Source: Amorphophallus konjac
Lineage: Eukaryota > Streptophyta > Magnoliopsida > Alismatales > Araceae
DNA length: 64,000 bases
Assembly: GCA_022559845.1 (NCBI GenBank)
Contig: CM040126.1
Location: forward strand, 119,140,886 to 119,204,885
Reading direction: 5' to 3'
Positions within the stretch are counted from its first letter, which is position 1. Each line of letters opens with the position of its first letter. Of this stretch, positions 36,844 through 46,647 are shown piece after piece. Made by a program: the position numbers and the translations under genes. Below the pieces are notes generated by a model that was not told where the DNA came from, made no database searches, and saw only the letters and a list, made by a program, of their open reading frames with translations.

Positions 36844-37472
36844 GGCCAAGCAATCATGAACTATATACATGAAATTCCATCCAGCAAACCATTGAAGGCC
36901 AGCAGGAATTCCTCAAGAGCTAAACGAGTATACTGGACATCCATTTCAAACTTGTGAGAATAATTCATGAAACATGAGTAGTAGAGTTGATCATTTTAGT
37001 AACATGCTTTATTAAGTCAATGTAAAACCGATAGACATCCATTCAAGACCATTTAAAATCTCATGTAGAGTCAAGTAAAGAATATCCTATTGGGATCTAT
37101 ACAATGAGAGCAAGGAGGGCCAAGCCAAGATAGAATCACAGATCAGAACTTGACATTCAATTCAGCAAAACTGAGACTGTAATAGCAAGATTCACCAAGA
37201 GTCATGGGTATCACAAGAAAACTCCAAACCCTCAAGGAGCCAGAGGTTGACCCATGAGGTCGACCCTTGCAAAGCTAAGTAGAAAAATTGATTCCACGAA
37301 GCATGCCAAACCTACAAAGGAAGATAACATCATATTAGCTTATTTATCGTGCAGACGCCATTTAAGCATAAAACACACAAGATTTTCACTTAGAGTATAC
37401 ACAAAACACACATTATATTGGAATCATCAAAACTATTGTCAAAGACAAAGAGGGGCACAGAACCCAACAGTA
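36844..37472 (-). repeat. U3 start of second SIRE-type LTR
   Basis: The part of that LTR to the right of the LARD. It ends on + with gaacccaaca at 37472, immediately followed by the outer chromovirus pol frame. A GTTGAC/GTCGAC pair lies at 37244-37264. No gene. Confidence 0.55.
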
Positions 37473-39043
37473 TGACTAATCTTATTTCTAAATTTGCTCA
37501 GTTAAATGTATATGTTGATTCAAAGAAAGAAGATTATTTTATAGCCAATATCTGGACACAACCTACATTGATTGAAGATCTAGTAAAGTTACAAGGGAAT
37601 GACCCTATACTAGTGGAGATTAAGGCTGATATGGAACAACGACCGGATTTCTCTGTTGCAAATGACGAGAGGTTATTGTTTTGAGGTCGTATTTGTATTC
37701 CAGATCATGCTGATACTAAGAAGATGATCTTAGAAGAAGCTCACAAATCTAAGTATACTGTTCATCCTGGTGCTACCAAGATGTATCAAGATCTTAAAAG
37801 AAATTATTGGTGGCCCAATATGAAGAGAGAGATAGTAAACTATGTGTCTCGTTGTCTTACTTGTCAACAAATTAAGGCAGAACATCAAAGGCATGTTGGA
37901 AAACTACATCCCTTGAAAATTTCAGAATAGAAATGGGATAGTATAGGGATGGATTTTATTATGGGATTGCCTAAATCAAGAGGAGGACATGATGGAATAT
38001 GGGTGATCATAGACCGTTTAACAAAATCGGCTCATTTTCTACCTATTAAAAGTCGATGGCCTGTGGATATCTTGGCTGCTTTGTACATAAAGGAGATTGT
38101 TAAATTACATGGTGTCCCTGTCACCATTATTTCTGATCGAGACCCTCGATTTACTTCACAATTCTGGAAGGGGCTACAATATTCCTTAGGGCCCCAATTG
38201 AATTTTAGCACTGCATTTCATCCACAAACTGATGGACAAATCGAAAGGACCAATCAAGTGGTGGAAGATATGCTAAGAGCATGTGTCATAGATTTCGGTG
38301 GAAGCTGGCATGATCATTTACCTTTAGTGAAGTTTGCCTATAATAATAGCTACCAAGCTAGCATTCAAATGGCACCATTTGAGACATTATATGGAAGAAG
38401 TTGTCAAACACCTATATGCTGGGACGAGGTCGGTGAAAAACAAATTCTAGGTCCTGATCTTATTCGAGATACAACAGATAAGGTGAAAGTGATAAGAGAA
38501 AGACTCAAGATGGCTCAAGATAGGCAAAAGTCCTATGGTGATAATCGAAGATGAGACTTGGAATTTCAAGTGGGAGATCATGTATTTGTCAAGGTTTCCC
38601 CTGGTCGTGGTATTCGCAGGTTTGCTATTAAAGGCAAGCTTACACTAAGATTCATTGGCCCTTTTAAAATTCTTAAAAGAGTGGGAGAAGTGGCGTATCG
38701 CCTAGCATTGCTGCCACAGTTAGCTGGAGTTCATGATATATTCCATGTCTCTATGTTAAAGAAATATGTTTATGATCCATTCCACATTATCGCTTATGAT
38801 AATCTGAAAATTCAAAAAGATTTGACGTACGAGCAAAAGCCAATCAGAATAGTTGAACGAGAAGTACGTCAACTTCGGAATAAAACCATTCCCATGGTTA
38901 AAGTCCAGTGGACCAAATTATTTCCACATGAAACAACATGGGAGACGGAAGAAGCCATGCTCAAGAGATTTCTCGAGCTATTCAACTGTAAGTACACTCT
39001 CCATAAAATCCATATATTGAATTTGGGGGCCAAATTCTCTTAA
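37473..39043 (+). pseudogene. Outer chromovirus pol: integrase and chromodomain
   Basis: One continuous frame broken only by three stops (37682-37684, 37928-37930, 38552-38554). It begins inside the linker after RNase H. Integrase zinc site: E-A-H...H-P-G...C-L-T-C (about 37739-37866). Core: M-D-F-I-M-G (about 37949), S-D-R-D-P-R-F-T (about 38135) and D-G-Q-I-E-R-T-N (about 38230), so the D, D and E are all retained. A GPF module (about 38660) and a chromodomain-like end (about 38835-38970) follow. At the stops related proteins usually have R, W and R, so each is explained by one transition (CGA to TGA, TGG to TAG, CGA to TGA). Protease, RT and RNase H are missing, replaced by the composite 10138-37472. 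Confidence 0.9.
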
Positions 39044-39054
39044 GTGGGGGAGGG
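39019..39054 (+). promoter_or_regulatory. PPT and adjoining hairpin, outer chromovirus
   Basis: Hairpin GAATTTGG (39019-39026)/CCAAATTC (39030-39037) with a 3-base loop, then the PPT aagtgggggaggg (39042-39054) abutting the LTR. Confidence 0.8.
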
Positions 39055-42000
39055 TGTAATACCCTAAAATTTTGAATATGATATTTTAGAATTTTCAAGA
39101 ATTTATTTATATTTTCTAAGATTTTTTAGACTATTAAATGAATTTGGGTTAATTAAAGTAATATAATAAGACCCAATACTTATTGGTTGATCAAGCCCTT
39201 TTAAATAAGCTCAAATGACCCAAAACCAAGGCCACAAGGTTTGGCCGACATTCTAAAAGCCTAAAATAGGCTATTTACGAAATTTAGAGGATAAGTATAC
39301 CAGTTATCAGATAAATCAACAGATATATATCAAAAGAGTTTGAATTTATTCAAATTCGGCGCCCATAGGTAAAAACGGTCTATCGGGCGACTGCATGGGA
39401 CTAAAAATGGTCTAGACTAGACCGCTAAGATCTACAGATTCCGTGAATGGAAGAAGGCATGAAAAGATGGGAACTTTGCATCCAAATCACCTAAGATCGA
39501 TGCTATCTCTTAGATAGATGAGTCTAGAAGGCTTGATGATCAAATTAAAACCCTAATTAGAACTCTATGTTCGTTCTAATCCATGGAAACCCTAGCTAAC
39601 CCTATAAATAGATCTCAAGTTCAACCTGCGCGAGCCTTACTTTTGGCTCGCGTGGAACTAAGGTAAGTAAGGTGAATTTGAGGTAGGTTCTTTAGAATAT
39701 TTTATTCATAATACTAAGGTCTAACTACCCTCCAAATTTCATCTTAGGAGATCAAGCCACCAGGAAGATAGAGGCATTCAAAGGTACTAGTTCGGTACAA
39801 GAATCTCAGGAAATTGAGTGACCGGGCCAGATTGATCGGCCAAATAGAAGCCTTAAACGAAGTAATTAGATAAGGGTTCTTTAGAACTAATTGTTCCTTT
39901 TAGTACCATCTTCTTACCATTAAAATTTCATGGTCATAGGTGAAGAGGATCAAGAGTTAGAAGGCCACGAAATTGTTATTTCAGTTCAGGGCGAGCAGGA
40001 ACTAGGGTCAAGTTCCAATCTTAAATTCGACGATTAAAGCCCAGTCTAGAGGTAGGTTATCTCATGAATGGCTTAAATGTGATGTTGAGAGTAAAAGCCC
40101 TCTAATTCCACGAGTTTTCATGCATTGTACATGGAGTATTTTATGTTTCGTTGAGACTGTGCAGTAAGTTCATAATTCAAACATGCACTTAGCCCTAATA
40201 CAATAATAATGGAAATACTTGTCTATTTTTCACAACCAATGCACATTCTTAGCCTAAATACCTTCTAGCATGTTTTACTACATGTTTTACATCATTTCCA
40301 TGCATGACATGCCCTAGGTTAGCGTTTTATTTCACTATTTTGCAGCTTCTATCTATCAGACAGAAACGGTCCATAACTTGACCACCCCATTTAAACAGCG
40401 GTTCATCGCGTGACCATTTATAACCCATGCGGCCATATCACGACCGCTATTTGGTTATGTGAACCTAGTTGAATCCTGCATATTAGAAACCCCTATAATT
40501 ATGTTAGTTTTCATTAAAAAATTTGTTTATTTTTTTGTTAAATACCCTGTTTCAGCCTGTGCATGATTTTAAACATTATTTTTGTTATCATGTAATTTCA
40601 TGCCTACATGTTATTATTTTGTAATTAAATATTTTCTCTTATGTTTATGAAACATGATTCATGGTGGTATTTAGAACGTTGTTTTGATCGCTGTTTCACA
40701 CGATCCACACTTATCTCTTGAGTCAATTTCATAAGTACATGGCATTTACTTCAGTATGCGACCATTACATACATGTTGCACTTATAGGCACATCTCTTGG
40801 ACTTATGAACCTCTCCTCCGGATATTCCTTCTGTCAGACTAGGGGATCTTGTTTCAAAGCCTCCATAAGACTCCACGAGTCTGGGATTCCCACTAAGACG
40901 CTGAGCTGGTTATACCCTTAAAGCCCAAGTTGTCAAGAATGCACTCACATGACCGATTGTTTTACCTCCTGTACTCTGGTTAGTAGCGGCCTATAAGAGA
41001 CCGTCTCTGTTAGATAGTGGTTCTTTCCCTGATCGTTTCTATCAGAAAATGCCCCCCTCTGTGACCGTTATTACCCAGAAGTGGTTAAGTGTCGACTTTT
41101 CTTTCATTCTGGTTGACACAGTCTAATTGCGGCCTTAATTGGACTGTTATTATAAATTGAGTGGCCTAGCTGTGACAGTTTTCTTCATGAAACGGCCCAG
41201 TATATGACCGTCTCTTTTTGTCAGGTTCATAACCCGAAGTTTGACCCAAGGGTTGTTCTAAATGTGCTCTTGGATGATCTTAGGATTATCTGGATTCCAA
41301 ACTTATGTGTAATAAGTTAATGTTAAGATATGGAACCTGATTAATGTACCGTTATGCTACTCGAATGCCGCCGTGGCCTGATGTTCTTTTAATTCTTCTT
41401 TGGAATCATATATCATTTTTGGAACGTTCTATACCTTGGTTACTTGATCATGAAACTTTAGTTGAACTTGTTACATTATTGGCCACACTTTATTGTTATA
41501 TCTCGTGAAGTAGCTGGATTTATAACTTGAAGCTGCAAGACCGTTCACGGATTGTGTCCAAGGGCTCCATGCTAGTCCTCACGGCCGATGGTCGGAAACA
41601 TGCTATAAACCATCTGGTACGATGATACTGGCGTCACATTACGCTGGGAGTACTTTCTCTTATAAATGAGTGAAATTTACGAGGCTCCTCATGGAAATTA
41701 CATGCTTGTTAATGCATAGCCTTTACAAGGTTGTTTAAGTATTTTCTAGTTACATGCTCGTACATTCTTGTTCATGAAAGGCCAACTTACATCTACAGGA
41801 TTAAATCTTGCTTGATCATATACTTACTTGCTCAGATATATCATGATTCTATATTCTTGGTTGTTTTAGCTTATGCCTTATGATTTACCGCATTCTCATT
41901 TTTCTATCTTAACTCTAGTGTAAAAATATTAATCACTTAAATATTACCTTCATGTTGATATGAAGATACCTACTAGGCAAGTGTGCTCACACCTATTTTC

Positions 42001-42331
42001 TTGTCTTTTCAGAAAATACTAGTGTAGCGGATTCGGATTATGCTAGTAGTGGGTCCGAGAGCGATTGATGGTCTATTTGAACGAGAGAGGCCATAGTTAT
42101 AAGTGTCTAGTCAAGTCAGATGTAATCTTTGATTTCTTGAGTCGTAGAGATGATGTCATGTGATTGGATTATTTATTAATGAAATAAAGTTGAAATTTTG
42201 AATAATTACCTGTGCAATTACTTTTGTGTGATTATCTTGTGCTCTGATTTCATGCTTGCGAGAGGCTTACCATGCCGACTGTTCACGTTCCCAAAATTTC
42301 TTCCGCTGTAATAAAAAATCGGGGCGTGACA
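39055..42331 (+). repeat. 3' LTR of outer chromovirus
   Basis: 3277 bp, TGTAATACCC...GGGGCGTGACA. TATA box 39603-39610. It keeps the uninterrupted versions of sites broken in the 5' copy: the SIRE insertion point at 39260 and the TRIM target at 41999-42003. CGGTC...GACCG dyads at about 39375-39425, 40365-40450 and 40995-41220. A 67-codon frame at 40718-40921 has no support as a gene. Confidence 0.9.
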
Positions 42332-43856
42332 CAGCTTGTACGAGGAGCAAGCTCCTCACAAGGATAAGGTCCTCACTCTGATTCACAGCTTCCCACTGAT
42401 TCAAGCCCCAGAGAAAGAAAACAAAAGCGCGCTGCAAAGATGCAGTAAAATACGGGGACACCTCCTTAAGACACACACGGCTGTATTGCAGTGTGTAGCA
42501 CATCCGGTCTCTAAAATAGATCATCGGACACACTACTATATGCACAACACTACACACTGAAAGTTGATGCGAGTCATAAAGAAAAAACAAGAAACGAAAC
42601 TGATAAACACCAATGTAGCTTCATATGACGATCTAGAAGCTTATGGCTCCAAGACCAAACTCAAATCTGAAAATTGGTTAGATCTGATCTCTCTTCTGCC
42701 TTTCAAATGAAGTCCCTCAGCTCGGCTGTACTCTTTCCTTCTCTTCTTCTCAGCATCGGACTGGTTCTGACCAGGTGCTGGGTTACTCACTTTTTTCCTT
42801 TTCTTCCTCACAGATTTTCTTCTCAATGCTCAGACACTCTCTAGACTTTCAGCTCTCTTCTTCTTTAGGGCAGCAACAACCTTCTTCAGGCAGAACGTCC
42901 ATACTTATAGAAGAGATGGTAGAAAGTTTTCCCTCCAAAAATCTACAATTTGATTGGTCAGAATAAAAATGAAGTTCTTGTCCACAAACCTAGGACCTTT
43001 TCAAAGATGTATTCTAATTGGATCACTGTAAAAGTGAAGGTTCTTTTCTTATCAGACCTTTTGAGACCTTAAGGCTCGTGTCTGGAGACTTGGGCCATTG
43101 ACTTGAAGTAAAGAAAACACAGGATTGGTTGGCTCTGTTCTAAGACTGGCAGAGTACCGTAACGAGTTGGCCATTTACTTCAGGTGTGTCGACGCAGCTA
43201 GATGGGTGCGTTGACGCATCCATTGAAGATGCCTCCAATGCAGTTTCTATGAGGAGCCTTGTGTCGATGCACTGAGAAAATGGTGTCGACGTAGCTTGAG
43301 ATGGTCGCTCGTCTGTCTGGTGCTGGAACTGAGTGGGGTCGACGTAGCCTGTGAAGAAGCTCTTAATGCGTCGACGCACTCGTTGATGAGCACTTGAAGC
43401 AGCCTTGCTGGAGACCATTTGGGGTCGACGCAGTGGGATACTTGCGTCGATGCAATTGCTGATGTATACTCAATTCTACTTCTGGAGGTCTATAGATGGA
43501 GTCGACGCAGCTTGTTGTTCTCTTGGCAGTTTTGCTCCTTGTCTTTACCAACTTCATTTTTCATTTGCCAACTTAAAAGAAACACATTTATTCACATTAA
43601 AATGCTATGAATATCAGAGTTTAAAGATCAATAAAGATCTCGTCATGAACCAAGAATTTGAACATGAAGCTTCATGAAATGAAATCTTTGCACATAAGAA
43701 TATTTCATGAAAGACATAGCATACAGAATGTGGCATCATGAAAGATCATCATTATACACATTGAATCATAGTTTGATCAGTATCAATATTACAATAATGA
43801 ATCATAGTTGGACATCATCAAAACCAAAACCATGCATGAACCACACATGCATAACA
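42332..43856 (-). repeat. 3' LTR of older SIRE-like element
   Basis: On the - strand it starts TGTTATGCAT at 43856, after a PPT (43857-43870, aaaaaggggaagaa). U3 carries about nine GTCGAC/GTTGAC/GTCGAT sites at 43188-43507, most followed by GCA or GTA and arranged in pairs. The other end is cut at 42331 by the chromovirus. Small frames here show no family features. Confidence 0.7.
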
Positions 43857-45050
43857 TTCTTCCCCTTTTTGATGATGGCGTGAGTCATTAAGGCAGCTTA
43901 AATTCAACTATGATCAATTGTGAATCAATAAACACTCAGTCAATTTTGAACAAAAGAACCCCTTTTGTGGCTATTTTTTTTGTTTTTTGTTTATTCAATT
44001 AAGAACACTCTCCCTAATAAAATCCTTCCCCCTTTGATAATTAATGAACCAAATTAAATAATGACTCATATAATCTCTCCCCCTTTGACATCATTAAAAT
44101 AGGAGATATGAAGAGAATATATGGAACATTTAGGAACCGGGGAATCAAAGTAAGCAGGAGAAAAAGCAAAGTCTGAAGCAACTGTTATGAATACAGTGAG
44201 CCTCCAACATAACAATGGGCTGGAGAGGTGGACATGATCAGATCAGGCCAGACATGGTCCTTGTAGATAAGACAAGCAGGCTTTATGAAGTAGAGTTCGG
44301 ATCATGATTGGACAAGAAAGCCAGACTTGTTGGGTTCCTTTGGGAAAGAAAGCTGATACCAAAAGATACCAATTGAAGAATTCAAGAGCATAGCAGGCAC
44401 CAAGGAGATTAGCAGAGCAGATTGCAGATATTTCAGAACTTGCAAAGATACCAATTATTTTTCATGGAAAATGTCAGTGCAGGAGCAAGTTTACAATAGA
44501 GAACTGGCAGTAAATCAGAAACCAATTGTTCATAGATTGGGGATTTTTCAGAAATAGCAGAAGTGACAATTCCAAGAATAGTTATGATAAGGAATCTTCA
44601 GTCTGAAACATTGTTCATGAATGTAGAGTTATAGATTTTTCAGTCTCTTCTATTATAGTGCTAATAATGATATATCCCTTATCTTTTGATTGGTTTAAAT
44701 ATAATGAACTCTGAGTTGATCAATTAAGAATGTTGAAAATTTCTGCATTCAAAATTAACAGAAATAAACCAATATTACATATTAAAGTTCACTTTAACCT
44801 CCCTCCATCCTACTCATTCAATTCTATTGGCCCCTTTGTGAGTAATTGCAATTAGTATTGAGGTTAAACACCTTATGGGATTTTTGTTTTTATCCATGGG
44901 GTGCTACCATTGTCAGATATTTCTTTTGAAACCAAATGTTTTTCCTTTTTCAAGAGCATTCAGGTGTAGCAAGCACTTTTTGACGTGAGGATGCACGTTG
45001 ATCAGACGCCAGCATCCCCAGTTACTCAGTGTGGCTCACAATGCTGCTGA
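43857..45050 (-). other. SIRE-like 3' non-coding tract, right copy
   Basis: PPT at 43857-43870; further PPT-like runs (ttccccctttga, tctccccctttgac on +) near 44025 and 44080. Conserved hairpin at 44987-45019. No coding sequence. Confidence 0.65.
44977..45031 (-). other. Conserved SIRE 3' hairpin, copy 4
   Basis: Outer stem 44987-44994 with 45012-45019 (GGGGATGC/GCATCCTC in the RNA sense, one G.U), inner stem 44995-44998 with 45006-45009 (GCGT/ACGT), 7-base loop CTGATCA. The middle inner pair is G-C here, C-G in copies 2 and 3, and A-U in copy 1. Confidence 0.6.
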
Positions 45051-45650
45051 GCATGATGGGTGGTATGAGTGGATCTAGAGGGGTGGTGAATAGATCCCAC
45101 ACCCAATTCTTAGCTACTTCAAAAATAATCAAAGACTGCAACACGGAGGAAGCTAGTTCGAGTGCGATTCTATGCTTAACATAAAGCGTTTGAAGAGCAC
45201 ACATAGGAAGGTGGTTCGGCTGCACTATAGCAAGCCTACGTCCACCCCTCACCAACTTGGTGAGGCTTCCACTTCTGGCCAAGAAGAGTACACACACACA
45301 CACACGCTGTCTAACAGCTTGCACGAGGAAACATTCCTCAACACACACACACGACTGCATGGCAACCAACACACACACTCCGGTCTCTTAACAGAGCATC
45401 GAAAAATCGTTGAGAGAGCTCAGCAAAACACACACCAAACAATTGAAGGAGTAAGAAAACAAAACAACAAAGAAATGATAAAAACAAGTGAGCTGAAATG
45501 CAGCTTCTAACAAAGGTAAGGAAGCTGAACCAAGAGGACATAGGCTGCAATCAGAAAACTCGAACTACTCAGGGGTGGAACAAACCGTTCTGGGCTGCTA
45601 ATCCTCTCCTTTCTTTTTCTCTCAATTTTTTCTTGTGGAGGCTCAGGTGT
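45051..45650 (-). repeat. 5' LTR remnant of older SIRE-like element
   Basis: U5/R portion: ggggtggtgaat near the LTR end, the ggtggttcgg segment, the hairpin CCTCACC/GGTGAGG at 45247-45265, and an (AC)n run at 45292-45305. Cut at 45650 by another LTR. Confidence 0.6.
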
Positions 45651-46647
45651 AACAACCCTAGTAATTACTGGATTTTTCTAGAATTTTCTAGGAATTAAAT
45701 GGAATTATTAAGCATTTAAAAAGGTTTAATGGGTGATTAAGTGAATTATGGGCTAATTAAATTAATTTGAAGGCCCTATATTAACCAAGGGGTTAAGCCC
45801 ACTTAAACCAGGCCCATTGACCCAATTCTAAGGCATTTTGACCCAAGCCCACTTCTAGAGACATAATTAGGGCTATTTTTGGATTTAAAATAGATAAATA
45901 GGCTAATTAGGAGATAAATAGCAAATAAATAGGAAAAGCCAAAATTTTTGGATAAAACGCCAGAAGGCTATCTATCGCATGACCATTTTCTGATAGAAGC
46001 TGTCCGATCAAGACCGTGTTCTGCTTCCGTGAACAGGTGATGTAGAAACATGGGAAAATGGGATTTTTACCATCCCAATCGCCTAGGATCGAAGTGCTCT
46101 GGTATGTAAACCTATCCAGGACTCTTGGGGGATCGAATTGATGCCCCATAGGACTCCTAAATTGATCTAATCTTTCAACCCTAGGCCATTCCCTATAAAT
46201 AGGACCCAAAATTGACCTGCGCAAACCCTCATTTTGGCTCGCCTGGTTTGACGATGAGATGGTGTTATTTCTTGTCAGACCTTTAGAACTTTTTATTTCC
46301 TTTAGTATTGTCTAACTCTCCTCCAAATTTCATGTTAGGAGATTAAGCCATTGAGGAGTTAGAGGATCTGCAAGTAGTTGTTTCTATGCGGGACGCATAG
46401 GAACAAGTGTGTTCGTCTAACAAAGATCCGAAGTTTAGGAACCTTAGCAGAGCTAATTTCATGTCTAGCCGTTAGAGTCCATTGTTCCCCTTTATGTCTT
46501 CTAATCATCCTCCAAATTTCATGAAATTAGATCAAGCGGTTAAGGAGTTAGAAGGTCGGGAAGTTGCTAATTCCACGCAGGACGCACAGGAACGGGAGCT
46601 TACTTCCAAACAGAAATTCGAACTTTAGGAGTAACCCTAGAGGTAGG
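45651..46647 (+). repeat. Chromoviral LTR fragment, 5' end
   Basis: Starts TGTAACAACCC. TATA box at 46194-46201 in the same ccctataaatag context as the outer chromovirus, followed by the shared acctgcgc...ttttggctcg segment. Two copies of a module containing CTCCAAATTTCATG and a GGAGTTAGA-like end lie at about 46309-46405 and 46490-46583. Truncated at 46647 by the Tat-type LTR. Confidence 0.75.

Larger units (their letters stand above)
25926..37472 (-). repeat. Second SIRE-type LTR, interrupted by LARD
   Basis: On the - strand it starts at 37472 with TGTTGGGTTC, like the LTR at 3173, including a gttttgatgatt segment. The GGTTGACC/GGTCGACC pair lies at 37244-37264. After the LARD (27407-36838) it continues with a TATA box (27031-27038) and a CT-rich leader (26840-26990, GA-rich on +). 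The distal end near 25926 lacks a recognisable CA/TG terminus. The frames at 26007-26546 and 26626-26973 (- strand) are proline- and serine-rich translations of low-complexity DNA. It may be a solo or truncated LTR. Confidence 0.5.
5181..42331 (+). mobile_element. Outer chromovirus, heavily interrupted
   Basis: A Ty3/gypsy element of Tekay/Del type. Left LTR remnant 5181-8900, initiator-Met PBS 8908-8920, gag 9135-10137, integrase/chromodomain part of pol 37473-39043, PPT 39042-39054, right LTR 39055-42331. The two LTRs align along their length with many transitions, so this is an old insertion. Interruptions: a SIRE-like element at 5180/5181, a Cassandra TRIM at 7837-8566, and the 27-kb composite 10138-37472. 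The composite is not a clean insertion, because about 2 kb of PR-RT-RNase H coding sequence is missing at its ends. The element itself sits in the 3' LTR of an older SIRE-like copy (42332 onward). Confidence 0.85.
42332..45650 (-). mobile_element. Older SIRE-like element, - strand, partial
   Basis: Partial 3' LTR 42332-43856, SIRE-type 3' non-coding tract 43857-45050, partial 5' LTR 45051-45650. The two LTR pieces align (42332 with about 45315: cagcttg-acgagga, then the ccggtctct region), which shows that the outer chromovirus inserted into the 3' LTR. Gag and pol are entirely deleted between the tract and the 5' LTR. Confidence 0.7.

Noticed and set aside
10133..37477. Simple single insertion 10138-37472 with TSD
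   Set aside because: The flanking 5-mers differ and about 2 kb of host pol is missing, so it cannot be one clean insertion.
45292..45305. (AC)n run as telomeric or satellite DNA
   Set aside because: A short microsatellite within an LTR remnant only.
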